DNA from: Teichococcus vastitatis
GTDB taxonomy: Bacteria > Pseudomonadota > Alphaproteobacteria > Acetobacterales > Acetobacteraceae
Assembly (NCBI RefSeq): GCF_003604215.1
Contig: NZ_QXGS01000001.1
Span: forward strand, 372,001 to 436,000
Direction of reading: 5' to 3'
DNA: 64,000 nt
A model generated the notes under the pieces. That model ran no database searches. It saw nothing but the letters and a program-made list of their open reading frames with translations, and had not been told where the DNA came from. Numbering within the stretch: position 1 is the stretch's first letter; each line of letters begins with the position of its first letter. Below, piece by piece: positions 31,845 to 45,258 of this stretch. The position numbers and the translations under genes were made by a program.

Positions 31845-32180
31845 ATGAACGAGCCGAGTTCTCGTCCAGCCATTGCCCGCATCTGGCGCGGGCGCGTGCG
31901 GCGCGAGCGCGCCGATGAATACGAAGCCTATAATTTCGAAGCCGGAATCCGCCCGCTGATCGAGAAGGCGGTGGGCGTACAAACCTTTCGCGAGGACCGC
32001 GAGGGTGAAACCGAGTTCGTCACCATCTCCTACTGGCCCAGCCTCGAAGCCATGACCGCGCTGACGGGTGCCGCGCCGACGAATGTTCACCACCTGCTGC
32101 TGGACCCGGAATTCCTGATCGAATTGCCGCAATCCGTGCAGATCCTGAAGCTGCGACAAGCCTACGGCCGCACCGGCTGA
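31845..32180 (+). CDS. Antibiotic biosynthesis monooxygenase-like (ABM) small protein
   Basis: A 111-residue protein with the dimeric alpha-beta barrel pattern: IARIWRGRVRRERADEYEAY at the N-terminus, then VGVQTFREDREGETEFVTISYWPSLEAM. Such proteins range from heme-degrading to quinone-forming enzymes, and many have no known role. GGGAGG precedes the ATG at 31845. It stands alone after xerC and converges on the small membrane protein gene 5 bases away. Confidence 0.7.
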   Translation: MNEPSSRPAIARIWRGRVRRERADEYEAYNFEAGIRPLIEKAVGVQTFREDREGETEFVTISYWPSLEAMTALTGAAPTNVHHLLLDPEFLIELPQSVQILKLRQAYGRTG

Positions 32181-32185
32181 CCGGA

Positions 32186-32464
32186 TCAGCGCCCGAAGCG
32201 TAGCCGCAGCCGCCTTCCCCAATTGCGGCTGCGTACCAGCATCCTGGCCTCCAGCCCGTCCAGCTTGTTCACCTGCGACGGCCAGCGTGCATGGCACCAG
32301 GCGAGGCAGCGCCGCGACCAGTCATACTGGTCGCGCAACACGAACACGCCGAGCAACAGGAACAACCCGCCCTGGAGAATCGGCAGCACCAGTCCCAGCA
32401 CGCCCAGAACCAGAAGCGAAATCCCCAGCAGCTTGCGCTTCCAGGAAGGCCTTGCATCAAGCAT
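32186..32464 (-). CDS. Small two-helix membrane protein, PGPGW/DUF454-like
   Basis: A 92-residue protein with a basic N-terminus, a hydrophobic hairpin (LLGISLLVLGVLGLVLPILQ, then GGLFLLLGVFVLR) and a basic amphipathic C-terminus. The layout resembles PGPGW or DUF454 proteins but the exact PGPGW motif is not present. I cannot give a function. No strong ribosome binding site. Confidence 0.6.
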   Translation of the reverse strand: MLDARPSWKRKLLGISLLVLGVLGLVLPILQGGLFLLLGVFVLRDQYDWSRRCLAWCHARWPSQVNKLDGLEARMLVRSRNWGRRLRLRFGR

Positions 32465-32643
32465 CGGCTGAAGATGGCCCTGTCCCGCCGGGGCTCAAGG
32501 GGCCGAGGGCGTGGCGGATCAATGATCCGCCCGCCGCGGCGCCGGGCAGGAGCGGCGCCTTTCCACCCCGAACATCGGCTCCGCGGTGGGCTACCGGAGG
32601 CGCGGAGCGAAACAAGGATCGCCTCGCATCCGCGCCCGGCCGG

Positions 32644-34035
<1,392 letters not shown>

Positions 34036-34163
34036 GAGCGAAGCACCTGCTTGACAAAATGGACGGCCGGCAAACTGACCCGGCGAGGCGCGCCGGGCAA
34101 GAGGCCGCCGGGCATTCCTGGGTCGTTATATGAGACGGGCGGCCAGGGCGGCCGCCGCCATCG

Positions 34164-35473
34164 TCAACGCGGGGCGTGCTCCATGTGGCGGAGGCGGCGC
34201 GGGTCCGGCATGCAGATCACCGCCACCAGCGCCACGGCCATCAGCGCGGCCACGTACCAGTAGAAGCCTCCCTCCGCACCGGCGTTCTTGAAGGACAGGC
34301 CGACATACTCGGCGCTGCCGCCGAACAGGGCATTGGCGATGGCATAGCAGAGGCCGACGCCCAGCGCCCGCACCTCGACCGGAAACAGCTCCGCCTTCAC
34401 CACGCCGGAGATGGAAGTGTAGAGGCTGACGATGGCCAGCGCCGCCAGCAGCAGAGACAGGGTCACCCAGGCCTCGCCGCCGCTGCCGCTGATGGCGCGC
34501 ATCAGCGGCAGGGTGAACAGCGTGCCGAGCACGCCGAAGGCCAGCAGCTGGTTGCGCCGCCCGATCCGGTCGGACAGCGCGCCGAAGACCGGCTGCGCCA
34601 GCATGTAGAGGAACAGCGCCACCATCATCATCAGGCTAGCCTGCTTCGGCGCGTAGCCCACGGTGTTGACCAGGAATTTCTGCATGTAGGTGGTGAAGGT
34701 GTAGAAGATCAGGCTGCCGCCTGCCGTCAGGCCCAGGGTCACCAGCACCGAGCGCGGATGACGCAGCATGCCGGCCAGCGAACCCGCCTCCTTGGCGTTG
34801 CGGTCGCTGGCGCTGGTGGTCTCATGCAGGGTACGCCGCAGGAACAGGGCGATGATGGCCGCGAGCCCGCCGATCACGAAGGGATGCGCCAGGCCCAGCC
34901 GCGCAGCGCGTCGGTGCTGAGCGTCTGCTCCAGCGCCACCACGACCAGCACCGCCAGCAATTGCCCGCCGATCAGCGTGACGTACTGGAAGGACGCGAAG
35001 AAGCCACGATGGCGGGAGGTCGCGACCTCGCTCATATAGGTCGCGCTGGTGCCATATTCGCCGCCGACCGACAGGCCCTGCAGCAGCCGCGCCGCCACCA
35101 GCAGGGCCGGCGCCAGGATGCCGGCCGTCTCATAGGTGGGCAGGATGGCGATCAGCAGCGAGCCGCCGCACATCATCAACACCGACAGCAGCATGGAGAA
35201 GCGGCGGCCCTTGCGATCGGCCAGCCTGCCGAACAGCCAGCCGCCGATCGGGCGCATCAGGAAGCCGGCGGCAAACACGCCCGCGGCGCTCAGCAGCTCG
35301 GCCGTACGGTTGTCGGACGGAAAGAAATGGTGGGCGAAGTAGAGCGAGAAGAACGAGTAGGCGTAGAAATCGTACCACTCGACCAGGTTGCCGGATGAGC
35401 TGGCCACGATTGCCATCACCCGCCTGCGCGTATCATGCGGGTCCACCGCGCTTATCGGCACTGAAACACTCAT
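34164..35473 (-). pseudogene. MFS transporter of the KgtP/MHS type, frameshifted
   Basis: Two abutting frames together make one 12-helix metabolite:H+ symporter. The 5' part starts at the ATG at 35473 (behind AGGAGG) with the family motifs [22 protein letters not shown] and [12 protein letters not shown], and stops at 34874. The 3' part (34164-34877) carries helices 6-12 with GALSDRIGRRNQ. The expected reading at the join is WRIPFVIGG. The DNA has CCC where CCCC would keep frame (plus positions 34881-34883), giving WRIPS then stop. The second frame has a GTG that overlaps the stop (GTGA), so a split but translated pair is conceivable. Homologues import alpha-ketoglutarate, which suits the TCA setting. 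Confidence 0.8.
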
Positions 35474-35590
35474 CGGGCGTCCTCCTGCACAGGCCATCTT
35501 TGTCGGCCCCGGCAGTGGAATGCGGGAGTGTTCCGCCTTCATGGCTGACCCGATATGGCAGCAATGCTGACACTGTCGCGGCGCAGCCAA

Positions 35591-35617
35591 GAAAAAAGGC
35601 GGGGCCGTGGCCCCGCC
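35591..35617 (-). terminator. Terminator of the mdh-sucCDAB operon
   Basis: Perfect 9-base arms GGCGGGGCC and GGCCCCGCC (35598-35617), followed on the minus strand by six T residues. It starts 24 bases after the sucB stop. A textbook intrinsic terminator separating sucB from the MFS gene and lpdA. Confidence 0.88.
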
Positions 35618-35640
35618 TCGTTCAGCCGATGCCGGAAGGA

Positions 35641-36906
35641 TCAGAGATCCAGCAGCAGGCGGCGCGGATCCTCGATGCTTTCCTTGACGCGCACCAAGAA
35701 GGACACCGCCTCCTTGCCGTCCACGATGCGGTGATCATAGGACAGCGCCAGATACATCATCGGGCGGATCTCGATCTTGCCGTTCACCACCATCGGCCGC
35801 TCCTGGATCTTGTGCATGCCCAGGATGCCGGATTGCGGCGGGTTCAGGATCGGGGTGGACATCAACGAACCATAGATGCCGCCATTGGTGATGGTGAAGG
35901 AACCGCCCGACAGTTCCTCCAGCTTCAGCTGGCCGTCACGGGCGCGCTTGCCGAAATTGGCGATCGACTTCTCGATCTCCGCGAAGGACATCCCGTCGGC
36001 ATTGCGCAGCACCGGCACGACGAGGCCGGACGGGCCGCCCACCGCGATGCCCATGTGCACGAAGTTCTTGTACACCAGATCGTCGCCATCGATCTCGGCA
36101 TTGACGGCCGGGTAGTCCTTCAGCGCTGCCACGCAGGCCTTCACGAAGAAGGACATGAAGCCGAGCTTGGTGCCGAGCTTCTTCTCGAAGGCGTCCTTGT
36201 ATTCGGAGCGCAGGGCCATCACCGCGCCCATGTCCACCTCGTTGAAGGTGGTCAGCATGGCGGCGGTGTTCTGCGCCTCCTTCAGCCGGTTGGCGATGGT
36301 CTTGCGCAGGCGGGTCATCTTCACCCGCTCCTCGCCGCCTTCCAGCGCGCGGGCCGCCTTGGGCGCGGGCTTGGCCACTTCCGGCGCCGGCCGGCTCAGG
36401 AAGGCCTGCACATCGCCCTTGCTGATGCGGCCATCCTTGGCGGTGCCGGCGCCGACCTGCTCGGCCGACACGCTGTTCTCCGTCATCATCTTGGCCGCGG
36501 CCGGCAGCGGCGCATGGCCGCCGCCCGGACGCGACACTGGCCCGGTTTCACGGCGCGGCTCCTCGACCTTCGGCGCGTTGGCCGCATTGCCGGCAGTCGG
36601 GCCCGAGGCCTTGGGCGCCGGCGGCTTCTCGGTGCCGGGCACCTCGGTCGCCTTGGGCGAAACCTTGCCCTCGCCGGCCGAGATGGTGCCGAGAATTGCA
36701 CCGGGCTCGACCTCGGCGCCCTCATCGGCGCTGATGGCTTCCAGCACGCCGGCAGCGGGGGCGTTCACCTCCACCGTGACCTTGTCGGTTTCTAGCTCCA
36801 CCAGGGGCTCGTCGGCGGCCACGGCCTCGCCCGCCTTCTTCATCCACTTCGCCACGGTGGCGGTGGACACGCTCTCGCCCAGGGTGGGTACCAAAATCTC
36901 AGTCAT
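35641..36906 (-). CDS. sucB: 2-oxoglutarate dehydrogenase E2, dihydrolipoyl succinyltransferase
   Basis: A 421-residue E2. One N-terminal lipoyl domain with Lys42 in ETDKVTVEV, an Ala/Pro/Lys linker, an E3/E1-binding domain around residues 140-170 ([10 protein letters not shown]) and the catalytic acyltransferase domain ending in the [10 protein letters not shown] motif. It transfers succinyl from lipoate to CoA. 54 bases after sucA. Confidence 0.97.
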   Translation of the reverse strand: MTEILVPTLGESVSTATVAKWMKKAGEAVAADEPLVELETDKVTVEVNAPAAGVLEAISADEGAEVEPGAILGTISAGEGKVSPKATEVPGTEKPPAPKASGPTAGNAANAPKVEEPRRETGPVSRPGGGHAPLPAAAKMMTENSVSAEQVGAGTAKDGRISKGDVQAFLSRPAPEVAKPAPKAARALEGGEERVKMTRLRKTIANRLKEAQNTAAMLTTFNEVDMGAVMALRSEYKDAFEKKLGTKLGFMSFFVKACVAALKDYPAVNAEIDGDDLVYKNFVHMGIAVGGPSGLVVPVLRNADGMSFAEIEKSIANFGKRARDGQLKLEELSGGSFTITNGGIYGSLMSTPILNPPQSGILGMHKIQERPMVVNGKIEIRPMMYLALSYDHRIVDGKEAVSFLVRVKESIEDPRRLLLDL

Positions 36907-36960
36907 TCTGCCGTCGCCTTTATGCCGCTGCCGTTACGCTGCCGGTGAGGTGAGAAAGGA

Positions 36961-39849
36961 TCAGGAAAGACCCAGCGCTTCGCGCACCAGGCTTTCCTGT
37001 TGTTGCTGATGGATCTTGGCGGAGCCGGTGGCGGGGCTCGCCGCCTCCTCACGCCCGACATAGAGCGGCCGCTGCGCCTTGTTGCCCAGCTCCTTCAGGA
37101 CCTTCTCGATGCGCCGGTCGAGGAAGGTCCAGGCGCCCATGTTCTCGGGCTCCTCCTGGCACCACACGACCTCGGCGTTCTTGTATTCGCCGAGCACGCG
37201 GGTCAGCGACCGCGCCGGGAAGGGATACATCTGCTCGACGCGCACGATGGCGACGTCCTGCACCTTCTTGTCGCGGCGCTCCTGTAGCAGGTCGTAATAG
37301 ACCTTGCCGGTGCAGAGCACGACGCGCTTCACCTGGTCCGGCGCCGCGATGGCATCGGTTTCCGGGATCACCGTCTGGAAGATGCTGCCCGGCGCGAACT
37401 CCGCCAGGGAGCTGACCGCCAGCTTGTGGCGCAGCAGCGACTTCGGCGTCATCACCACCAGCGGCTTGCGGTAGTTGCGCTTCATCTGGCGGCGCAGCGC
37501 ATGGAAGTAGTTGGCCGGCGTGGTGAAGTTGCACACCGCCATGTTCTTCTCGGCGCAGAGCTGCAGGTAGCGCTCCAGCCGGGCGGAGGAATGCTCCGGC
37601 CCCTGCCCCTCATAGCCGTGCGGCAGCAGCATCACGAGGCCGGACATGCGCAGCCACTTGGTCTCGGCCGAGGCGATGAACTGGTCGATCACCACCTGCG
37701 CGCCATTGGCGAAGTCGCCGAATTGCGCTTCCCACAGCACCAGGGTCTGCGGATCGGCCAGGGTGTAGCCGTAGTCGAAGCCCAGCACGCCCATCTCGCT
37801 CAGCAGCGAGTTGAAGGCTTCCATCCGCTTCTGGCCGTCGCGGATGTTGTTCAGCGGCATGTATTCCGCTTGGGTCTTCTGATCCACCAGCACGCAATGG
37901 CGGTGGGAGAAGGTACCGCGCTGCACATCCTCGCCCGACAGGCGGATGCGGTGGCCTTCCAGCAGCAGGGAGCCGAAGGCCAGCGCCTCGCCGGTCGCCC
38001 AGTCGATGCCCTCACCGGTCTCGATGGCGTTCCTCTTGGAATCAAGCTGGCGGGTGATCTTGGAGTTGGCGTTGAAGTCGCCCGGCACACGGGCCAGCGC
38101 CAGGCCGACCTCGCGCAGGGTGTCGAGGGCGACGGCGGTGCCGTCCTCCTTCTCCTCCCCCTCGGAGCCGGCCGCCTTCAGCCCGGCCCAGTGGCCTTCC
38201 AGCCAATCGGCCTTGTTCGGCTTGAAGGTCTGCGCCGCCTGGTAGGCTTCCTCCAGCTGGGCGTAGAACGCGTCCAGCATGGCCTTGCCTTCATCGGCCG
38301 GCACGGCACCATCCTGGGCCAGACGCTCCGCATACAGGGTGCGGGTGGTCTTGGTTTCCTTGATGCGCGCATACATGGTCGGCTGGGTAAAGGCCGGCTC
38401 ATCCGTTTCGTTGTGGCCATGGCGGCGGTAGCAGACGATGTCCAGCACCACGTCGGCGCCGAACTTCATGCGGTACTCGGCGGCCATCTGCGCGCAGAAC
38501 ACCACCGCCTCCGGATCGTCGCCGTTGACGTGCAGGATCGGCGCTTGCACCGACTTCGCCACATCCGTGCAGTACAGGCCGGAATAAGCATGCGCCGGAA
38601 CGGTGGTGAAGCCGATCTGGTTGTTCACCACCACATGCACGGTGCCGCCGGTGCGGTAGCCGATGAGCTGGCTCATCGCCAGCGTCTCGTACACCACGCC
38701 CTGGCCGGCGAAGGCGGCGTCGCCATGCAGCAGGATGGCCATCACCGAGCGGCGGCTCTTGGTGTCACCGGCCATGTCCTGGCGGGCGCGCACCTTGCCC
38801 ACCACCACCGGGTCCACGACCTCGAGGTGCGACGGGTTGGGCTGCAGCGACAGGTGGACCTGCCGGCCATTGATCTCGATGTCGGTGGAGGTCCCGAGGT
38901 GGTACTTCACGTCGCCCGAACCCTGCACATCGTCAGGATTGGCGGAGATGCCCTTGAACTCGGCGAACACCTTGGTGAAGGGCTTCTTCACCACGTTCAC
39001 GAGCGTGTTCAGGCGTCCGCGATGCGGCATGCCGATGGCGATCTCGGACACGCCGGCATCGGCCGCCGTGGCGATCAGGGTCTGCAGCGCCGGAATGGTG
39101 ACTTCGCCACCCTCCAGGCCGAACCGCTTGGTGCCGACATATTTGCGGGCGCAGAACGCCTCGAAGCCTTCGGCCTCAGTCAGCTGCTGCAGGATCTGCC
39201 GCTTGGCCGCGGCGTCGAACTGCTTTGCCCAGGGGGCGCCTTCGACCTTCTGCTGGAGCCAGGATTTCTGCTCCGGATCCTGGATGTGCATGAACTCGAC
39301 GCCGATCGGACCGCAATAGGTCGCGCGCAGGATCGTCATGATCTCGCGCAGCGTCGGGGTTTCCTTGCCGAGCACGCGGTCGATGAAGATCGGCCGGTCC
39401 ATGTCGGCATCGGTGAAGCCGTAGGTCTTCGGATCGAGCTCCGGATGCGATTTCGGCTTGGAAAGGTGCAGCGGATCAAGCTGCGCTTCCAGGTGGCCGC
39501 GCACGCGGTAGGCGCGGATGAACATCAGGGCGCGCAGGGAGTCCATCACCTGCTGGCGGGCCGCGGCAGGATCGGCAGCCGGCGGCGCGGCAGGCTTGGC
39601 ACTCTTCCTTGGGTCCGTCTTCGGCGCTTCCGGCGCCGGAGCAAACTCGCCGCGCAGCCGCGGTGCCCAGGAGGCGCCGGTGGCGTCATGCAGCACGGCG
39701 CGGGCATCATCGTTCAACGCCGCGAACAGCTCCTGGAAGGAGATGTCCACGCTGTCCGGATTTTCCACCCAGCGCGCGTAAAGGTCGGCGAGGAAGGTGG
39801 CGTTCGCCCCCGTCATCGCGCTTGCCAGGATGTCGATACCGGCCATCAT
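36961..39849 (-). CDS. sucA: 2-oxoglutarate dehydrogenase E1 component
   Basis: A 962-residue thiamine-diphosphate-dependent E1. N-terminal ANATFLADLYARWVENPDSV, the GMPHRGRLNTLVN segment, and the ThDP/Mg site in HVNGDDPEAV are visible. It decarboxylates 2-oxoglutarate and succinylates the lipoyl group of SucB. Start is one of two adjacent ATGs (39849 or 39846). A strong hairpin lies between sucD and sucA, and the spacer is 199 bases. Confidence 0.97.
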   Translation of the reverse strand: MMAGIDILASAMTGANATFLADLYARWVENPDSVDISFQELFAALNDDARAVLHDATGASWAPRLRGEFAPAPEAPKTDPRKSAKPAAPPAADPAAARQQVMDSLRALMFIRAYRVRGHLEAQLDPLHLSKPKSHPELDPKTYGFTDADMDRPIFIDRVLGKETPTLREIMTILRATYCGPIGVEFMHIQDPEQKSWLQQKVEGAPWAKQFDAAAKRQILQQLTEAEGFEAFCARKYVGTKRFGLEGGEVTIPALQTLIATAADAGVSEIAIGMPHRGRLNTLVNVVKKPFTKVFAEFKGISANPDDVQGSGDVKYHLGTSTDIEINGRQVHLSLQPNPSHLEVVDPVVVGKVRARQDMAGDTKSRRSVMAILLHGDAAFAGQGVVYETLAMSQLIGYRTGGTVHVVVNNQIGFTTVPAHAYSGLYCTDVAKSVQAPILHVNGDDPEAVVFCAQMAAEYRMKFGADVVLDIVCYRRHGHNETDEPAFTQPTMYARIKETKTTRTLYAERLAQDGAVPADEGKAMLDAFYAQLEEAYQAAQTFKPNKADWLEGHWAGLKAAGSEGEEKEDGTAVALDTLREVGLALARVPGDFNANSKITRQLDSKRNAIETGEGIDWATGEALAFGSLLLEGHRIRLSGEDVQRGTFSHRHCVLVDQKTQAEYMPLNNIRDGQKRMEAFNSLLSEMGVLGFDYGYTLADPQTLVLWEAQFGDFANGAQVVIDQFIASAETKWLRMSGLVMLLPHGYEGQGPEHSSARLERYLQLCAEKNMAVCNFTTPANYFHALRRQMKRNYRKPLVVMTPKSLLRHKLAVSSLAEFAPGSIFQTVIPETDAIAAPDQVKRVVLCTGKVYYDLLQERRDKKVQDVAIVRVEQMYPFPARSLTRVLGEYKNAEVVWCQEEPENMGAWTFLDRRIEKVLKELGNKAQRPLYVGREEAASPATGSAKIHQQQQESLVREALGLS

Positions 39850-39916
39850 CTCCTCCTCGCCCGCGCCGTGGCCAGCGCTGGAGCGTCAGTTCAGCTCAGG
39901 ACGTCACAAAGCGGAA

Positions 39917-39941
39917 CGCCGCCCCCGATATGGGGGCGGCG
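39917..39941 (-). terminator. Hairpin in the sucD-sucA spacer
   Basis: Perfect 10-base arms CGCCGCCCCC and GGGGGCGGCG with a 5-base loop. On the minus strand it is followed by TTCCGCTTTG, a poor U-tract. It could partially terminate mdh-sucCD transcripts or protect a processed end. Confidence 0.5.
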
Positions 39942-40048
39942 CGCCATAACACACAGTCCATGTCCACAACATTGCCGGCAGCCGTGGCGAAGCTGCATAA
40001 CAGCCCCGCGCGGTCGGCCAAGCTGGCGATGCTGCGGCGCAGCAGGCA

Positions 40049-40939
40049 TCAGCCCTGCAGCGCCTTCACCATGGTGGAGCCCAGCGCTGCCGGGCTGTCC
40101 GCCACATGGATGCCGGCCTCGCGCATGGCGCTCATCTTGGCCTCGGCGGTGTCCTTGCCGCCGGAGATGACGGCGCCGGCATGGCCCATGCGGCGGCCCG
40201 GAGGCGCGGTCGCACCGGCGATGAAGCCGACCACGGGCTTGTAGTTGGCCGAGCCCGGCTTGTTCTCGAGCCCCAGGAACTCAGCCGCCTGGATCTCGGA
40301 CTGGCCGCCGATCTCGCCGATCATGATGATCGACTGGGTCTCGGGGTCGGCCAGGAACATCTCCAGCACCTCGGTGAAATCGGTGCCCTTCACCGGATCG
40401 CCGCCGATGCCGACGCAGGTGGACTGGCCAAGGCCAGCCGCCGTGGTCTGCGCCACCGCCTCGTAGGTCAGCGTGCCCGAACGGGACACGATGCCGACCG
40501 AGCCGCGCTTGTGGATGTGACCCGGCATGATGCCGATCTTGCAGGCATCGGGGGTGATCACGCCCGGGCAGTTCGGCCCGATCAGGCGGGACTTCGAGCC
40601 GGAGAGCGCCCGCTTCACCTTGATCATGTCGATCACCGGGATGCCCTCGGTGATGCAGATGATCAGCGGGATCTCGGCGTCGATGGCCTCCAGGATGGAG
40701 TCGGCGGCGAAGGGTGGCGGCACGTAGATGACCGAGGCGTTGGCGCCGGTTGCTTCAGCGCATTCGGCAACGGTGTTGAACACCGGCAGGTTCAGGTGGG
40801 TCTGGCCACCCTTGCCCGGCGTCACGCCGCCCACATAGTTCGAGCCATAGGCGATGCCCTGCTCGGCATGGAAGGTGCCCTGCGACCCGGTGAAGCCCTG
40901 CGTCATCACCTTGGTGTTCGCGTCGACGAGAATGGCCAT
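40049..40939 (-). CDS. sucD: Succinyl-CoA synthetase alpha subunit
   Basis: A 296-residue alpha subunit. CoA-binding N-terminal Rossmann domain ([16 protein letters not shown]) and the phospho-histidine in [13 protein letters not shown]. With SucC it makes ATP or GTP from succinyl-CoA. One base separates it from sucC. Confidence 0.98.
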   Translation of the reverse strand: MAILVDANTKVMTQGFTGSQGTFHAEQGIAYGSNYVGGVTPGKGGQTHLNLPVFNTVAECAEATGANASVIYVPPPFAADSILEAIDAEIPLIICITEGIPVIDMIKVKRALSGSKSRLIGPNCPGVITPDACKIGIMPGHIHKRGSVGIVSRSGTLTYEAVAQTTAAGLGQSTCVGIGGDPVKGTDFTEVLEMFLADPETQSIIMIGEIGGQSEIQAAEFLGLENKPGSANYKPVVGFIAGATAPPGRRMGHAGAVISGGKDTAEAKMSAMREAGIHVADSPAALGSTMVKALQG

Positions 40940-40940
40940 G

Positions 40941-42137
<1,197 letters not shown>

Positions 42138-42183
42138 CCGTTCACCCTCTGCATGGGCTGGACGGCCGTGGCCCGGCCGAAAT

Positions 42184-42206
42184 GGCCGGGGCGGAAAGCC
42201 CCGGCC
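42184..42206 (-). terminator. Hairpin in the mdh-sucC spacer
   Basis: Perfect 9-base arms GGCCGGGGC and GCCCCGGCC with a 5-base loop, immediately after the mdh stop. No U-tract. It may be an RNA-stability element or a partial terminator rather than a full stop, since sucC follows at once. Confidence 0.45.
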
Positions 42207-42213
42207 GGCATTA

Positions 42214-43256
<1,043 letters not shown>

Positions 43257-43294
43257 GCAGCGCGCGTGGGGCGAAAAAGGTCTTGGCTCCGCAA

Positions 43295-43726
43295 TCAGAG
43301 CGGCAGGCAGCGAACCACGTCGTCATGACCCCGGGCCAGGGTCGCCATGGTGCCGATCGGGCATTCCCGCTGCTCGCCGGAGGCCATCGGCAGCCCGGCC
43401 TGCCAGGAGGTGCGCTGCGGCGCCGTCACCCGGGCCTGCGGCACCCGGCTGGCGGTGCGCTGCAGCTTCGGCTGCCGCAAGAGCTGCACCGGCTTGGCGC
43501 TGGCGGGGCGGCTGGCCGCCACGCTACCGGTGCGCGCCATCGGCCGCGAGGCTTGGCGGCTCGTGGCGCTGCCCACCGAACTCAGCGCCTTGGCCGTCTT
43601 GCTCATGCCGGACGCCGCCGGACCATCCCGTCGCGGCGAGGCCGCTCCGGCGCTGTGGTCCAGCACGGCGGGGGCCAGCCCGAAGGCCAGCAGTCCCAGC
43701 AGGCAGGCGGTCATGACGCTTCGCAT
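43295..43726 (-). CDS. Secreted protein of unknown function
   Basis: A 143-residue protein not recognised. A signal peptide (SVMTACLLGLLAFGLAPAVL) is followed by a basic Ser/Ala/Arg-rich, probably disordered segment and a short C-terminal part with two cysteines (EQRECPIGTMATL and VVRCLPL), which may form a disulfide. GAGGAG at ideal spacing supports the start. It lies between zapE and mdh, both same strand. Confidence 0.6.
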   Translation of the reverse strand: MRSVMTACLLGLLAFGLAPAVLDHSAGAASPRRDGPAASGMSKTAKALSSVGSATSRQASRPMARTGSVAASRPASAKPVQLLRQPKLQRTASRVPQARVTAPQRTSWQAGLPMASGEQRECPIGTMATLARGHDDVVRCLPL

Positions 43727-43775
43727 GGCAGCTCCTCTTTTTGAACGAGTTGTCCGGGTCCCTCCCCGCCGCGCC

Positions 43776-44960
43776 TCAGGTCAGGTGCGGCAGGCCCAGA
43801 TAGTCATGGCTTTGCATTTCAGTCAGGCGGGAAGCGGTGCGCTGAAACATCGCCGCGTTCTCGCCCTGCTCGTACAGCCGGTCGGGCTCCGCGGCGGCGG
43901 AGGCGACCAGCTTGCAGCGATGCTCGTACAGCGCGTCCACCAGGGTGATGAACCGGCGCGCCTTGTCGAAATTGTCCGGCCCCAGACGCGGAATGCCATC
44001 CAGCACCAGGGTGTGGAAATGAGTCGCCAGCGCCAGGTAATCGGCCGGGCCGAGCGCCTGGCCGCAGAGCTGGTCGAAATCGGCCCGTGCCACGCCGGAG
44101 GCCGCCTGCGGCACCTCGACCCGGCGGCCCAGCACCATCAGCCCCTGCTTGTCGCCATACGCCTTTCCGGTGAGTTCCTTGAAGGCCGCATCCAGCGCGC
44201 GTTCGGAGCGTCCATCCACCGGCGAATGCCAGGTGGGAAGGCCCTGGATGCGGCCGCGCCGGTAATCCTGCGCCGATTCCAGGTGCAGGACGTCGACGTT
44301 CTTCTTGATCAGGTTGATGAACGGCAGAAAGGCGTCGCGTCCCGGCCGGCCCTTGAACAGGTCGTCCGGCGCGGTGTTCGAGGTGGCGACGATCACGGTG
44401 CCGCGGGCAAACAACGCTTCGAACAAGCGGCCGAGGATCATGGCGTCCGCGATGTCGTGCACCTGGAACTCGTCGAAGCAGAGCAGGGAGGCCTCGGCGA
44501 TCACCTGATCCGCCAGCGGCGGGATCGGATCGGTGCCGTCGCCATGCTGCTTTTTCCAGGCATGGATGCGCTGGTGCGATTGCTGCATGAACTGGTGGAA
44601 GTGGATGCGCTTCTTCCGCGGCACATCGGCGCATTCGAAGAACAGGTCCATCAGCATGGACTTGCCGCGGCCGACCTCCCCCACGAGATAAAGGCCCTGC
44701 GGCGCGTTGCCGGGCGCTTCCTCCACCGGCTTGCGGCGGAAGAAGCGGCTCATGAAGCCGCTGCCAGGTTCGGATGTCGGCACTTCGCGGCGCGGCTCAT
44801 AGCCGCGGGTACGGCGCCACAGATCCTGCAGGATTTCCGCGGCCTGAGCCTGGGCCGGATCGGAACGCAGGTCACCCGCCGCGACGCGGGCGCGGTAGGC
44901 CGGCAACGGACCTTCACTGGTGGCGGCGGAGTGCAGCGCCGGCTTTGTCGGGCCATCCAT
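43776..44960 (-). CDS. zapE: Cell division ATPase ZapE (AFG1 family)
   Basis: A 394-residue AAA-like ATPase. Walker A GEVGRGKSML, Walker B LLCFDEFQVHDIADAM, and sensor region VATSNTAPDDLF. ZapE interacts with FtsZ rings; mitochondrial AFG1 assists respiratory-complex quality control. It lies between sdhCDAB and mdh, a common alphaproteobacterial order. The ATG has no ribosome binding site and a promoter-like sequence ends about 9 bases before it, so the mRNA may be leaderless. Confidence 0.94.
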   Translation of the reverse strand: MDGPTKPALHSAATSEGPLPAYRARVAAGDLRSDPAQAQAAEILQDLWRRTRGYEPRREVPTSEPGSGFMSRFFRRKPVEEAPGNAPQGLYLVGEVGRGKSMLMDLFFECADVPRKKRIHFHQFMQQSHQRIHAWKKQHGDGTDPIPPLADQVIAEASLLCFDEFQVHDIADAMILGRLFEALFARGTVIVATSNTAPDDLFKGRPGRDAFLPFINLIKKNVDVLHLESAQDYRRGRIQGLPTWHSPVDGRSERALDAAFKELTGKAYGDKQGLMVLGRRVEVPQAASGVARADFDQLCGQALGPADYLALATHFHTLVLDGIPRLGPDNFDKARRFITLVDALYEHRCKLVASAAAEPDRLYEQGENAAMFQRTASRLTEMQSHDYLGLPHLT

Positions 44961-44968
44961 TGCGTTGC

Positions 44969-44997
44969 GGCATAAAGGGTTATCGGCTGTCCGACAA
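44969..44997 (-). promoter_or_regulatory. Candidate zapE promoter, possibly leaderless
   Basis: TTGTCG (44992-44997), 17 bases, TATGCC (44969-44974) on the minus strand. The predicted transcription start would fall at or next to the zapE ATG (44960). Confidence 0.45.
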
Positions 44998-45203
44998 CCA
45001 GCCTGGGAAGAAGTTTCCGGTCATTCGGGCCTTTCCTGCGCGGGCCGCAGGCAGATTCCGACGCCACGTCCGACACCTGGCCGCTGCCCCGAACCAATGG
45101 GCAGAACAACACGAAACCCTGGTCACCAGACGTGTACGCGCCGGCAGGATCATGGGCGGCAGATCAGCGCGCTCACCATCCGGAACATGCCGACGCGCCC
45201 ATG

Positions 45204-45234
45204 AAAAAGGCCGGGGAGCTTGCGCTCCCCGGCC
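45204..45234 (-). terminator. Terminator of the sdh operon
   Basis: Perfect 11-base arms GGCCGGGGAGC and GCTCCCCGGCC with a 4-base loop, followed on the minus strand by five T residues. It starts 25 bases after the sdhB stop. The rest of the 298-base gap to zapE holds only the zapE promoter candidate. Confidence 0.9.
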
Positions 45235-45258
45235 TGTCGTGGCGACAACGAAAGCGGT

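Noticed and set aside
32513..32531. Inverted repeat GGCGGATCA/TGATCCGCC as the lpdA terminator or an operator
   Set aside because: It has no U-tract and lies over 100 bases from the lpdA stop and about 50 from the start of the small membrane gene; there is not enough to assign a role.
34164..34877. The 3' half of the MFS gene as an independent six-helix transporter
   Set aside because: It begins exactly where the other half stops and together they align as one MHS-family protein, so a frameshifted single gene is simpler.
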